From Chlorobiota bacterium (GTDB lineage Bacteria > Bacteroidota > Ignavibacteria > Ignavibacteriales > Melioribacteraceae), in contig JAADIR010000122.1 in the NCBI GenBank assembly GCA_013151245.1, positions 1 through 33,684 of the forward strand: a stretch of DNA of 33,684 bases, read 5' to 3'. Each line of letters begins with the position of its first letter. The first letter of the stretch is position 1. Positions 14,800-23,596 of this stretch are shown here, in pieces. The position numbers were made by a program, and so were the translations under genes. A model generated the notes under the pieces. It was not told the DNA's origin. It saw only the letters and a program-made list of their open reading frames with translations, and did no database searches.

Positions 14800-16890
14800 A
14801 TGAAAAGATTTCTCACCGGGCTTCTTTTAGTCCTTTTTGTTCTTAGCTGCAACGCTCAAGATAAACATACCGAAGAACTGATTGCGCGCAATCAGAAAAT
14901 TGATTCCACAAAAGTTATTAAACCGGACGCGCTTCATTCTAAAATAGATAGAATAATAACTACAATTCTTACGCGGGCGCATTACAAAAAATTTGCGCTT
15001 AACGATTCTCTTTCCAACGTTATTTTAGATAATTATCTGAATACTCTCGACGCCAATAAATTATATTTTCTGCAATCGGACATTGACGAATTTGAAAGAT
15101 ATAAAAATAATTTCGACGATTATCTGAAGGCGGGCGATTTAACCGCCGCTTTCGATATATTCGACCGATACAAAAAACGGCTCGGCGAAAGAATTGATTA
15201 CATTATGAAAAGGCTCAAAACGGATTTCGATTATACGATTAACGAGGAATATCATCCCGATAGAAAAGACGCTAAGTGGGCGAAAACGCCCGAAGAACTT
15301 GACGAACTTTGGCGGCTGCGCTTAAAGAACGACGCGCTCAGCGCAAAATTGAACGGAGACGATTGGGAAAAGATTTCTTCGACGCTGAAAAAACGTTTCA
15401 AATATTTCCATAAAACTATTTTGAAATACGACCCCGAAGACGTCTTCCAATTATATATTAACGCTTTTGCAAGCGCGGTTGACCCTCACACAAATTACTT
15501 TTCTCCTATCAATGCGGAAAATTTCGGAATAAATATGAGTCTTTCTCTCGAAGGAATCGGCGCGCAGTTAACGACGCGCAACGATTATACTACAATTGTG
15601 AGAATCATTCCCGGCGGTCCCGCGTTCAAAAGCGGAAAGCTGCAAGTTGACGACAGAATTATCGGCGTAGCGCAGGGAAAAGACGGAGAAATGATCGACG
15701 TCGTAGGATGGAGATTGGACGACGTTATCCAGTTGATCCGCGGAAAAAAAGGAACCGTCGTTAGATTGAAAATTGAAAAGGGAGACAACCACGATTTACC
15801 GCCGGAAGAACTTGTTCTTGTGCGCGATAAAATTAAACTCGAAGAGCAGGCGGCGAAAAGCGAAATAATGGAATTGGAAAACAACGGAAAAACTTATCGT
15901 ATCGGTATTATTGACGTTCCGGGTTTTTATATTGATTTTAAAGGTAAGAACAGCGGCGATCTAAATTACAAAAGCTCCACCCGCGACGTTAAAAGACTTC
16001 TCGTAAAATTGGAAAAAGAAAATGTTGACGGAGTAATTATCGATCTGCGCAACAACGGCGGCGGTTCGCTGCAGGAAGCTGTGAATATGACGGGATTGTT
16101 CATCGACAGAGGTCCGGTTGTTCAAGTGCGTAATTCCGACGGTTCGGTTGACGTCGGCGAAGACAGAGATCCGCAAATTGTTTACTCCGGTCCGTTAGCC
16201 GTGATGATAAACCGTTTCAGCGCTTCGGCTTCCGAAATTTTTGCGGGCGCAATTCAGGATTACGGACGAGGGCTTATTATCGGCGCTCAGTCTTTCGGGA
16301 AAGGAACGGTTCAAAATCTTATCGACTTAAAACGTTTTATGCCGTCAAATAAAGAGAAGATGGGGCAAGTCAAATTAACCGTCGCAAAGTTTTACAGAAT
16401 TACCGGGAGCAGCACGCAGCTCAAAGGAGTTTATCCCGACGTCGCTTTCCCATCGGCTTTCGACGCAAAAGATTTCGGCGAAGCGGCGTCTAAAAGCGCG
16501 CTTCCGTGGGATACGATTGCGCCGACAAAATTTCATAAATATAACGAAGTCGCGCAATTCATTCCCGAATTGGAAAAGATGCACGAAGAACGTATCAAAA
16601 AGAGTCCGCTCTTTCAAAGCTACGTTGAAAACGTCGGCGAAGCCGTGAAAAGAAGGAATAGAAATTCCTTTTCCCTTTTGGAAAGCGTAAGAAAAAAACA
16701 GCGCGAAGAAGCCGAAGCCAAAAAGAAAAAGCGAGAGGAAGAACAAGCGCTGCAAACCACAATAAAAATTATTCCGCTTGAAGAAGTGAAGAAGGACGAC
16801 GAAAAAAAGGATAAAGATAAAAAAGAAGATCCGGTTCTCGAAGAATCCGGCTACATATTTTCCGATTACATATCGCTGAAAGTCGGGTAA
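14800..16890 (+). CDS. Carboxy-terminal processing protease (S41, Prc/Tsp type)
   Basis: This periplasmic serine protease degrades or trims proteins from their C-termini. From ATG 14800 (MKRFLTGLLLVLFVL) the product has 696 residues. It begins with an export signal ending VLSCNAQ, which could be a lipobox Cys or a signal peptidase I site. Next come a Tsp-type N-terminal helical domain (about 35-240), a PDZ domain (GIGAQLTTRNDYTTIVRIIPGGPA, about 250-330) and the S41 core with DLRNNGGGSLQEA, SASASEIFAGA holding the catalytic Ser, and SFGKGTVQ holding the catalytic Lys. The C-terminus is a Lys/Glu-rich charged tail. The ORF track start at 14764 adds 12 residues; CAGG upstream of 14800 and the better signal favour the later start. 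VOC and YbaK genes follow closely. Confidence 0.94.
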   Translation: MKRFLTGLLLVLFVLSCNAQDKHTEELIARNQKIDSTKVIKPDALHSKIDRIITTILTRAHYKKFALNDSLSNVILDNYLNTLDANKLYFLQSDIDEFERYKNNFDDYLKAGDLTAAFDIFDRYKKRLGERIDYIMKRLKTDFDYTINEEYHPDRKDAKWAKTPEELDELWRLRLKNDALSAKLNGDDWEKISSTLKKRFKYFHKTILKYDPEDVFQLYINAFASAVDPHTNYFSPINAENFGINMSLSLEGIGAQLTTRNDYTTIVRIIPGGPAFKSGKLQVDDRIIGVAQGKDGEMIDVVGWRLDDVIQLIRGKKGTVVRLKIEKGDNHDLPPEELVLVRDKIKLEEQAAKSEIMELENNGKTYRIGIIDVPGFYIDFKGKNSGDLNYKSSTRDVKRLLVKLEKENVDGVIIDLRNNGGGSLQEAVNMTGLFIDRGPVVQVRNSDGSVDVGEDRDPQIVYSGPLAVMINRFSASASEIFAGAIQDYGRGLIIGAQSFGKGTVQNLIDLKRFMPSNKEKMGQVKLTVAKFYRITGSSTQLKGVYPDVAFPSAFDAKDFGEAASKSALPWDTIAPTKFHKYNEVAQFIPELEKMHEERIKKSPLFQSYVENVGEAVKRRNRNSFSLLESVRKKQREEAEAKKKKREEEQALQTTIKIIPLEEVKKDDEKKDKDKKEDPVLEESGYIFSDYISLKVG

Positions 16891-16899
16891 GCGCCGGAA

Positions 16900-17292
16900 A
16901 TGAAATTAATTGAATTCATTCTTTACGTATCGGATCAAAGCGTAAGTAAAAACTTCTACGAAAAACTTCTGAACATAAAACCGAGTTTGGACGTTCCGGG
17001 TATGACGGAGTTTGATTTGTCGGATTCCGTTAAGCTCGGCTTGATGCCGGAAGACGGCGTCGCAAAAATACTTTCCGATAAAACTCCGCATCCCGCGCAG
17101 GGCGGCGGAATTCCAAGATGCGAAATATATTTGAAAGTTAAGAACGCCGAGGAATATCTTCAAAGAGGAATTGCGCTCGGCGGAAAAGAAATCAGCGCAA
17201 TGCAAAACCGCGATTGGGGCGACAAAGTAGGATACATCGCGGATTTGGACGGACACGTCCTTGCCTTTGCGGAAAGCGAATTCGAAGAATAA
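16900..17292 (+). CDS. VOC (glyoxalase/bleomycin-resistance fold) protein
   Basis: The 130-residue protein has two beta-alpha-beta-beta-beta halves: MKLIEFILYVSDQSVSKNFYEKLL at the start and PRCEIYLKVKNAEEYLQRGIALGG through VGYIADLDGHVLAFAE at the end. This is the vicinal-oxygen-chelate fold. The C-terminal Glu expected in a metal site is present, but the N-terminal His is not obvious, so it may lack glyoxalase I activity. It starts nine bases after the protease stop and ends six bases before ybaK, so the three genes probably share one transcript. Substrate unknown. Confidence 0.85.
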   Translation: MKLIEFILYVSDQSVSKNFYEKLLNIKPSLDVPGMTEFDLSDSVKLGLMPEDGVAKILSDKTPHPAQGGGIPRCEIYLKVKNAEEYLQRGIALGGKEISAMQNRDWGDKVGYIADLDGHVLAFAESEFEE

Positions 17293-17298
17293 AATCTT

Positions 17299-17766
17299 AT
17301 GCCCAAAACCAACGCCGTTCGTATTTTAGAGAGTAAAAGAATTGAATTCGATTTAATAGAATATGAATTCGACGACGACGAATTGGACGCTCTTTCCGTT
17401 GCGAAAAAGATTCCGGCAAATCCCGAAACGGTTTTCAAAACCCTTGTCGCCCGCGGCGATAAGAGCGGAATAAACGTCTTTGTCGTTCCCGGGAACTTCG
17501 AATTGAATCTCAAAAAAGCGGCGGCGGCAAGCGGCAATAAAAAAGCGGAGTTGATTAAAGTTAAAGAACTTCTTCCTCTTACCGGTTATGTGCGCGGCGG
17601 CTGTTCGCCCGTGGGAATGAAAAAGAACTTCCCCGTTTTCATAGACGAAACGGCGCAGTTGTTTGAAAAGATTTACGTCAGCGCAGGCGTTAGGGGAATG
17701 CAGATATTTATTTCGCCGTCTGATCTGCAAAATATTTGCGGCGGAGAATTTTATGATTTAATTTAG
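17299..17766 (+). CDS. ybaK: YbaK/EbsC-type Cys-tRNA(Pro) deacylase
   Basis: YbaK hydrolyses Cys-tRNA-Pro formed when prolyl-tRNA synthetase mistakenly attaches cysteine. The 155-residue protein carries the family hallmarks: MPKTNAVRILESKRIEF at the N-terminus, ETVFKTLVARGD with the conserved Lys, GYVRGGCSPVGMKKNFPVFID, and the closing ISAG-like VSAGVRGMQIFISPSDL. Size is normal. It is last in the S41 protease - VOC - ybaK run and lies in the same neighbourhood as proS, its functional partner. Its TAG stop overlaps the stop codon of the convergent SnoaL-like gene. Confidence 0.93.
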   Translation: MPKTNAVRILESKRIEFDLIEYEFDDDELDALSVAKKIPANPETVFKTLVARGDKSGINVFVVPGNFELNLKKAAAASGNKKAELIKVKELLPLTGYVRGGCSPVGMKKNFPVFIDETAQLFEKIYVSAGVRGMQIFISPSDLQNICGGEFYDLI

Positions 17767-18161
17767 TTCTCTAGTTCGTTCAGCAAACTCCAAAACGCCT
17801 GAGCGTCTTCAAAGACTTGCCATTGTGTGATTTTCCCGTTTTCAATTTTAACTTTCCAAGATAAAGGAAGCCGCCAAAATTTTTCGGCGCTGTTTTTATC
17901 TCGGATAAAACCGGAAACCTCGCCGGTAAAAACAACGCATCCCTCTTTCCCGAACATTTTGTCAACGGCAACGGAATAAGCGTCCACATTTTCGAAATGG
18001 CGTTTCCACATTTTAATTACTTTTGCGCGTCCGGCAATTTCATTTTCGTTAGAGTCAATAAACGCGTGCTTTTCGGCAAGCAGACTCTCCATAGCTTGAA
18101 TATTGTTGTCGTTTACCGCTCTCAAAAAATCTTTTACTATCTTTTTTGAAGAAGCGTCCAT
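17763..18161 (-). CDS. SnoaL-like/NTF2-fold protein
   Basis: The 132-residue protein fits the NTF2-like cone fold: a first helix (KKIVKDFLRAVNDNNIQAMESLLAEKHAFID), a second short helix with GRAKVIKMWKRHFENVDAYSV, and beta strands ending in WKVKIENGKITQWQVFEDAQAFWSLL. Members are small-molecule isomerases, hydrolases or simple binding proteins; no catalytic residue pattern allows a choice here. GGAAAAGAA precedes the ATG. It is downstream of the M48 gene on the same strand with a 76-base gap and may be cotranscribed. The stop codons of this gene and ybaK overlap. Confidence 0.85.
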   Translation of the reverse strand: MDASSKKIVKDFLRAVNDNNIQAMESLLAEKHAFIDSNENEIAGRAKVIKMWKRHFENVDAYSVAVDKMFGKEGCVVFTGEVSGFIRDKNSAEKFWRLPLSWKVKIENGKITQWQVFEDAQAFWSLLNELEN

Positions 18162-18237
18162 TTCTTTTCCGTTTATATTTCTTTCTCAGAGAGCGAATTA
18201 AAAACTTAAGAGATAAAAATCATTTAATGAATCGGTT

Positions 18238-19038
18238 CTATTTCCCCTTGTAATATTTCAGCGCTTCGGGCGTCCATTCTTTTAATTGTTTGATCCTCGT
18301 TTCGTTTGACGGATGCGTGCTTAAAAATTCCGGCGGCGCGCTTCCCCCCTGCCGCGAGAAGCGTTGCCAGAAGATTGGAGCTTCCCTCGGATTGTAACCC
18401 GCCATCGCCATAAATATCAAGCCGAGATGATCGGCTTCGCTTTCGTGCGAGCGGCTGTAAGGCAGCATCACTCCCACTTCCGTGCCCAAACCGTAAGCGG
18501 TAAGCCACAAAGCTTTTGTTTCGGAAGGTTCGTCTTTTAACGCAATTGTTAAAGCGACTCCGCCGAGCGAACGGAGCAGACCTTGGCTCATTCTTTCGGC
18601 GCCGTGTTCGGCGATTGCATGAGCTATTTCGTGCCCTAAAACAACGGCTAATCCCGTTTCGGTTTTTGTGTATGGCAGAATCCCTTCGTAAACGACAACT
18701 TTGCCGCCGGGCATGCACCACGCGTTTGCTTCTTTGCTCCGAACGAGATTAAATTCCCAACGGTAGCCTTTTAATTCATTCTGTAAATTATTTTGCCGCA
18801 TAAATTTCTCAACCGCTTTCTGAATTCTTCTTCCCACTTTTTTAACAAGCTGCGTTTGAGTTCTGTTTGAGCTTAATTTATTTTGTTTCAGAAAATCGTC
18901 GTATTGCGAATAGCTCATTGAAAGTAATTCCGACGAGGAAATAAGATTTAGCTGCGACCGGTTTGTTAACGGAACCGTTCTGCAAGCCGCGATAATAAAG
19001 GCGATAATAAAGGCAATGGAAATTATTTTTGTTTTCAT
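18238..19038 (-). CDS. M48 family zinc metallopeptidase, lipoprotein
   Basis: The 266-residue protein has a lipoprotein signal with lipobox IAAC (Cys19), so it probably acts in the periplasm at a membrane. The zinc site is complete: GHEIAHAIAEHG supplies HExxH, and HESEADHLG supplies the third ligand. The domain resembles LoiP/YcaL and the peptidase part of BepA, which maintain the outer membrane; there is no TPR extension. It begins 29 bases after the PPK2 gene on the same strand, so the two may form an operon. A role in envelope protein quality control is inferred from family. Confidence 0.93.
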   Translation of the reverse strand: MKTKIISIAFIIAFIIAACRTVPLTNRSQLNLISSSELLSMSYSQYDDFLKQNKLSSNRTQTQLVKKVGRRIQKAVEKFMRQNNLQNELKGYRWEFNLVRSKEANAWCMPGGKVVVYEGILPYTKTETGLAVVLGHEIAHAIAEHGAERMSQGLLRSLGGVALTIALKDEPSETKALWLTAYGLGTEVGVMLPYSRSHESEADHLGLIFMAMAGYNPREAPIFWQRFSRQGGSAPPEFLSTHPSNETRIKQLKEWTPEALKYYKGK

Positions 19039-19067
19039 TGTATCATGAATCCCTTAATTATTCATTG

Positions 19068-19925
19068 TCAATATACTTCCGGAACGAAAGTCTGATCGCT
19101 AAAAGGCGCGCGAACATAACCTTCGCCTTGCTGTCTAGGCGGAAGTTTTACAGGCTCCGGCGTCAAATCTTTATAAGGGATTACGCTTAAAAGATGATGA
19201 ATTGTGTTAAGCCGCGCCCGCTTTTTATCGTCGGCGTTTACAACCCACCAAGGCGATTGTTTGATGTCGGTATATTTGAACATTTCATCTTTGGCTTTAG
19301 AATATTCAACCCACCTCGCGCGCGATTCCAAATCCATCGGGCTTAATTTCCAGCGTTTCGCCCTGTCGTTAATTCTGCTTTGGAACCTGCGCTCCTGTTC
19401 TTCGTTGCTTACTGAAAAATAATATTTTATTAAAATAATTCCCGAGCGGATTAGCATTCGCTCAAATTCAGGACAAGTGCGAAAAAATTCACGGTATTCC
19501 TCGTCCGTGCAAAATCCCATCACGCGTTCAACTCCGGCGCGGTTGTACCAGCTTCTGTCAAATAAAACCATTTCTCCGGCGGCGGGAAGATTCGGCGCGT
19601 ATCTCTGAAAATACCATTGGCTCTTTTCCTTTTCCGTCGGAGTGCCGAGCGCAACAACCTTACAGATACGGGGGTTCAGAGTTTGCGTGATTCTCTTTAT
19701 TACTCCTCCCTTTCCGGCGGCGTCGCGTCCTTCAAAGAGGATAACAACCTTCAAACCCTCGTGCTTAATCCATTCCTGAAGTTTAACCAGTTCTATTTGG
19801 AGCTTTTTTAGCTCGCTCTCATAGAAATGCTTTTTTAACTTTTTCCTGTTGTCGTCATGATCGTTTTTGTTTGAACCGCTTTGCGCGGATCCTTTTTTTT
19901 CATATTCTTTCTTTTTATGGCTCAT
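19068..19925 (-). CDS. ppk2: Polyphosphate kinase 2 (PPK2)
   Basis: PPK2 enzymes use polyphosphate to phosphorylate nucleotides. The 285-residue protein has a charged N-terminal tail (residues 1-35), the Walker A loop FEGRDAAGKGG, the GTPTEKEKSQWYFQRY segment, the Walker B/lid segment FDRSWYNRAGVERVMGFC, and KQSPWWVVNADDKKRARLN near the end. The length and one-domain form fit class I, which usually makes NTPs from NDPs, although substrate preference is not certain from sequence. AGAGGAAG precedes the ATG. It heads a probable unit with the M48 peptidase. Confidence 0.95.
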   Translation of the reverse strand: MSHKKKEYEKKGSAQSGSNKNDHDDNRKKLKKHFYESELKKLQIELVKLQEWIKHEGLKVVILFEGRDAAGKGGVIKRITQTLNPRICKVVALGTPTEKEKSQWYFQRYAPNLPAAGEMVLFDRSWYNRAGVERVMGFCTDEEYREFFRTCPEFERMLIRSGIILIKYYFSVSNEEQERRFQSRINDRAKRWKLSPMDLESRARWVEYSKAKDEMFKYTDIKQSPWWVVNADDKKRARLNTIHHLLSVIPYKDLTPEPVKLPPRQQGEGYVRAPFSDQTFVPEVY

Positions 19926-20073
19926 TTCTTCCTCTGGAAAGTAAAATGATGATAACAGTTACTATTTAAGTTTTTTTATGAATAATTCAAAATATTTTTT
20001 AAAGTTTATTTTATGAATGATTTGCATTACTCGACTTATTTAACTTTTTTGAATCTTCAAATTTTTATTATTG

Positions 20074-20997
20074 ATGCATATTTTTGAAAATATATCGTTC
20101 GTTCTGATCTCGATAATTGCTCTTTGGGGCGGCGCGTATCTTGTGGTTGAATCGGCGTCGCGAATTGCTAAAAAGCTGGGACTTTCCGAACTTGTAATCG
20201 GACTTACGATTGTAGCCATCGCCACGTCTGCGCCGGAATTTGCCGTAACCGTGCTTGCCGCTTTCAGGGGACACATGCAGATATCGGTCGGCAATATCGT
20301 CGGGTCGAACATTTTTAATTTGGGAATAATTCTCGGATTGGTTTCAATCTTTTCCGTCGTTAAAATTTCTAAGCCTATGCTCTATAGAGACGGCGGGCTC
20401 TTAGTCGGCGCGGGCGTCCTCCTTCTTATTTTCTTTTATGATCTTTCTCTTTCGGTTTGGGAAGGATTGACGCTTATTGCAATATTAATTTCATACATAA
20501 TATATTTGGTTAGACACAAAGAGAATGTTGAAGAAGAAGAACTTCCTTCGGGAGGGTATCGCTGGTATGATCCGGTTCTATTTGCCGCCGGAATCGCCAT
20601 TATTTTAGCGGGCGCCGATTTTCTTGTTGACGGCGCAACGGGATTGGCTCGTTATTTCGGGTTGTCGGAGTGGCTGATTGCCGTTACTATTGTGGCTTCG
20701 GGAACTTCCATTCCGGAACTTGCAACTTCTATTGTCGCTCTTTCAAAAGGACGACACGGTATTTCGGCGGGAAATCTTATCGGCAGCGATTTGTTCAATA
20801 TGCTCGGCGTACTCGGCGTCGCAACGCTTTTTCGTTCGCTTCAAATTACTTCGTCCGATTATTTCAGTTTAATTCTTTTGGCGGGAAACTTAATTATTCT
20901 TGTGGTTTTAATGAGAAGGAAATGGCGGCTGACAACGGGAGAAGGAATTATACTTATTCTTATTGCGCTGGCGCGGTGGGCGGTGGTTATTAATTAG
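20074..20997 (+). CDS. Calcium/sodium antiporter, YrbG family
   Basis: A 307-residue inner-membrane antiporter of the CaCA superfamily. It has ten predicted membrane helices in two inverted halves. The alpha-1 repeat reads GLTIVAIATSAPEFAVTV, followed by SVGNIVGSNIFNLG; the alpha-2 repeat reads VTIVASGTSIPELATSI, followed by SAGNLIGSDLFNMLG. The acidic residues that bind the cations are present in both. A short cytoplasmic loop (RHKENVEEEELPSGG) separates the halves. The ORF track starts at TTG 20071; the adjacent ATG 20074 is more likely. No Shine-Dalgarno site is seen. It is divergent from ppk2. Confidence 0.93.
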   Translation: MHIFENISFVLISIIALWGGAYLVVESASRIAKKLGLSELVIGLTIVAIATSAPEFAVTVLAAFRGHMQISVGNIVGSNIFNLGIILGLVSIFSVVKISKPMLYRDGGLLVGAGVLLLIFFYDLSLSVWEGLTLIAILISYIIYLVRHKENVEEEELPSGGYRWYDPVLFAAGIAIILAGADFLVDGATGLARYFGLSEWLIAVTIVASGTSIPELATSIVALSKGRHGISAGNLIGSDLFNMLGVLGVATLFRSLQITSSDYFSLILLAGNLIILVVLMRRKWRLTTGEGIILILIALARWAVVIN

Positions 20998-21116
20998 GAT
21001 TAAGGTTGAGTTTTAGGTTGAGGACGGGAGATTACATTTGCGTAGAATTAGAAATGTTTTTATATGTCAGAATCTGATGAATTTATTTCTCCCATCTATT
21101 TTCCTCAATGTTCGAT

Positions 21117-21191
21117 AGTAAGACGAGCGATAAAGAACAAAAAACCGGACGCTTATAATATATTTTATCAGAGAACCGTTTCCGTCTTACT
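21117..21191. repeat. 75-bp region bounded by 9-bp inverted repeats
   Basis: AGTAAGACG (21117-21125) is matched by CGTCTTACT (21183-21191). The element fills much of the 209-base gap between two convergent genes. The interior has no open reading frame. It could be a small nonautonomous element or a loose transcript end; nothing decides between them. Confidence 0.35.
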
Positions 21192-21206
21192 TTATGCGAA
21201 AATATT

Positions 21207-22340
21207 TTAACCGGCAATTTCTTTTAAAGCGTCAACTGCAATATCTATTTCCTCTTTTGTATTGTAAAAATGCGGCGCCATTCTTATTAATCCTTCGCGG
21301 AGTTCTCCCGTAATATTCCGTTTTTTTAATTCCGCGAGAATGGTCTCCGGTTTGTTTATTGGAAAAGTTACAATGCCGGCTCTGTTAATATCCGCAACTC
21401 CGTCGAGCAGCGGAACTATTCCTATTGCGGTCAATTTCTCAATAAAATAATTTGTGTTTGAAAGGACTTCCTTTTCAATTTCATTGATTCCGACAGAATC
21501 AAAAAGTTCCAGCGATTTATCGAACGCGACAATACCGAGCGCGTTCATAGTTCCCGTTTGATATCGGGAGGCGTCCGGTTTTAATGAAAGATTGTAATCG
21601 GTTAGATTCCACGCGTCGTTAACGGAAAGCCAGCCGATTTCTGGCTGCTTCAAAATATCTTTCAGTCTGTCCGACAGATACAAGTAAGAAGTTCCCATAA
21701 TACTCATAAACCATTTCTGCGCTCCGCCGGCGAGAAAATCTATTTTTGATTTTTGAACGTCAATTTCCACAACGCCCGCGCCTTGAATTGCATCGACTGA
21801 AAAGATTATTCCTTTAGCGTCGCAAATCTCTCCGAGCGTTTCAACGTCCGTTCTAAAACCCGATAGAAACTGAACCAAACTGATTGAAATCAATTTCGTT
21901 CTTTCCGTGATTGCTTTTTCAATATCGCTTAATTCGACTATTCCGTTTTTCGATTTCACAAAATCAATTTCAACGCCGCGCTTTTTCAAATTTAAAAACG
22001 GGTAAACATTTGACGGAAATTCAATATCATTTAAAATAATTCTATCGCCGCTTTTCCATTCAATTCCGTTAGCCAAAACGCTCAAAGCGTTCGAAACGTT
22101 GTCTTTCCAAGCTATTTGTTCGGGTTTACAGTTCAGAACTTTGGCAAGTTTTAGTTTTGCTTTTTTATCGGCGAGCAAAAACATTTCAAATGATTTTTTC
22201 AAATTCAAACTTCGCGCTTCAAGATAGTCGTCAATTCTTTTTCTAACGCGCGTTGTCAGCGGTCCGATAGAAGCGTGATTAAAATATACCGCGCCCTCGC
22301 CGATGTGCGGAAAGGTATTTCTTATTTCATTTTTATTCAT
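21207..22340 (-). CDS. Class V PLP-dependent aminotransferase (cysteine desulfurase-like)
   Basis: From the preferred ATG (MNKNEIRNTFPHIGEG) the protein has 377 residues. It shows the fold-type I pattern: VYFNHASIGPLTTRV at the substrate end, DNVSNALSVLANGI, NDIEFPSNVYPF, SVDAIQGAGVVEID with the PLP-binding Asp, and AGGAQKWFMSIMG with the Schiff-base Lys. A C-terminal small domain ends IRMAPHFYNTKEEID. The catalytic Cys loop of true IscS/SufS enzymes is not evident, so it may be a desulfurase relative, an epimerase-like or a lyase-like enzyme. The ORF track adds 16 residues upstream; CAGAG precedes the chosen ATG. It is divergent from the SDR gene. Confidence 0.88.
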   Translation of the reverse strand: MNKNEIRNTFPHIGEGAVYFNHASIGPLTTRVRKRIDDYLEARSLNLKKSFEMFLLADKKAKLKLAKVLNCKPEQIAWKDNVSNALSVLANGIEWKSGDRIILNDIEFPSNVYPFLNLKKRGVEIDFVKSKNGIVELSDIEKAITERTKLISISLVQFLSGFRTDVETLGEICDAKGIIFSVDAIQGAGVVEIDVQKSKIDFLAGGAQKWFMSIMGTSYLYLSDRLKDILKQPEIGWLSVNDAWNLTDYNLSLKPDASRYQTGTMNALGIVAFDKSLELFDSVGINEIEKEVLSNTNYFIEKLTAIGIVPLLDGVADINRAGIVTFPINKPETILAELKKRNITGELREGLIRMAPHFYNTKEEIDIAVDALKEIAG

Positions 22341-22414
22341 CTCTGTAATCCGGAATAAAATAGTATAATGTTTCGCAAAAGTTAACAAATATGTAGATGA
22401 GAAGTAAACTGCGG

Positions 22415-22450
22415 TTTCCGAACGGAAAATAATTTTCGGACGTTCGGAAA
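22415..22450. promoter_or_regulatory. Nested inverted repeat between divergent genes
   Basis: Arms TTTCCGAACG (22415) and CGTTCGGAAA (22441) are perfect over ten bases. A second dyad, GAAAAT-A-ATTTTC, is nested inside. It lies about 75 bases from each of the class V aminotransferase and SDR start codons and has no T run on either side, so an operator or a cruciform-forming repeat is more likely than a terminator. Confidence 0.45.
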
Positions 22451-22530
22451 GATTTCAATTAACAATTCGTTTTTAATTTAACTCCGACTTTTTTATTTTG
22501 AATTTTCGAAAACGGGAAAAGGGATTTACT

Positions 22531-23370
22531 ATGGATAATAAAAACTCAATCGTATTGATTACCGGCGCGTCGTCCGGAATAGGGAAAGCGCTGGCGTTAG
22601 AATTTTATAAAAACAATTATACGGTAATTGCGGCGGGAAGAAATAAATCAAAACTTGAACGGCTTGAAGCTCAAGGGATTCATACAAAACAATTTGATAT
22701 TACAAATTACGGGGAGATGGAAGAAGCTGTAAAAAGTATAATTGAAGAGTTCGGCGGCGTTGATATTTTGGTAAACAACGCCGGCTACGGTTTAATGGCT
22801 CCGATTGTTGACGTAACGCTTTCCGATTTTAAAAATCAATTTGAAACAAATCTATTTGCTCAGCTTGAATTAACCGGGAATGTGCTTCCTTCGATGAAAG
22901 AAAAGAGGAAAGGAACGATAATTAATATCGGCAGTATTTCGGGAATTGTAACGACTCCGTTTGCGGGGGCTTACTGCGCCAGCAAAGCCGCTTTTCATGC
23001 GGTTTCAGACGCGATGCGGATGGAGCTTTCTCCTTTTGGCATTGACGTAATTACAATCAAGCCGGGCGGAATCGTTTCGGAATTCGGCGCGAGAGCCGCA
23101 GACGAGACTTTAAATATAAATCTCAGCGCCGATTATCTTCCGATTAAAGACGATTTAATTATGCGCGCTAAAAGTTCGCAGATTGGCGCAATGCCCGCCG
23201 ATAAATTTGCCCGCAAAGTCGTTAAAACCGTCTCCGCCGGAAAAGCTCCCGCTGAAATGTTTTTAGGAACGATGAGTTTCCTTCTTCCTTTACTGAAGAA
23301 AACGCTTCCGATCAAAACGCTTGATAAAATTTTAAACAAAAGATTCGGAATCGACAAACTGAAAAAGTGA
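22531..23370 (+). CDS. Short-chain dehydrogenase/reductase
   Basis: The 279-residue protein is a classical SDR. It shows the cofactor motif ITGASSGIGKAL, AAGRNKSKL with an Arg that suggests NADP(H) preference, the NNAGYG strand, the catalytic Ser in IGSISGIV, and the YxxxK pair in YCASKAAFHAV. The PGG segment IKPGGIVSEFG follows. The C-terminal extension (about residues 240-279) is hydrophobic (MFLGTMSFLLPLLKKTLPI) and may touch a membrane. The ORF track starts 11 codons earlier; AAAGGGA upstream of ATG 22531 decides the start. Substrate unknown. Confidence 0.93.
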   Translation: MDNKNSIVLITGASSGIGKALALEFYKNNYTVIAAGRNKSKLERLEAQGIHTKQFDITNYGEMEEAVKSIIEEFGGVDILVNNAGYGLMAPIVDVTLSDFKNQFETNLFAQLELTGNVLPSMKEKRKGTIINIGSISGIVTTPFAGAYCASKAAFHAVSDAMRMELSPFGIDVITIKPGGIVSEFGARAADETLNINLSADYLPIKDDLIMRAKSSQIGAMPADKFARKVVKTVSAGKAPAEMFLGTMSFLLPLLKKTLPIKTLDKILNKRFGIDKLKK

Positions 23371-23395
23371 AATCTTCTTTGTCGCTAAAAACGAA

Positions 23396-23581
23396 TTATT
23401 TTCCCCGTTTCTTTTTAATCAATTCGTCGTGATACGATCCTTCCCTAATCAATTTGGCTCCGCAGTTCGGGCATCGTTCTTCTTGGCATGGAATTCCTCT
23501 TTTATGAGGAGCCGCGTAATTGCATTTCGGGCAATAACAGTTTCCTCCACGTCCCATTGCATGTCTTTCCAATGACGGCAT
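23396..23581 (-). CDS. Small zinc-ribbon protein
   Basis: A 61-residue protein with two CxxC knuckles: CYCPKC (residues 15-20) and CPNCG (37-41), with a further Cys at 32 in GIPCQEERC. The pattern CPKCNYAAPHKRGIPC then CPNCGAKLIREGS is seen in small zinc-ribbon proteins sometimes labelled ferredoxin-like, where the Cys pairs bind zinc or iron. A strong AAAAGGAG precedes the ATG. It lies 15 bases after the MFS gene, third in a run headed by the sigma/anti-sigma fusion. Function unknown; a redox or regulatory accessory role is possible. Confidence 0.8.
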   Translation of the reverse strand: MPSLERHAMGRGGNCYCPKCNYAAPHKRGIPCQEERCPNCGAKLIREGSYHDELIKKKRGK

Positions 23582-23596
23582 AATAATTTCTCCTTT

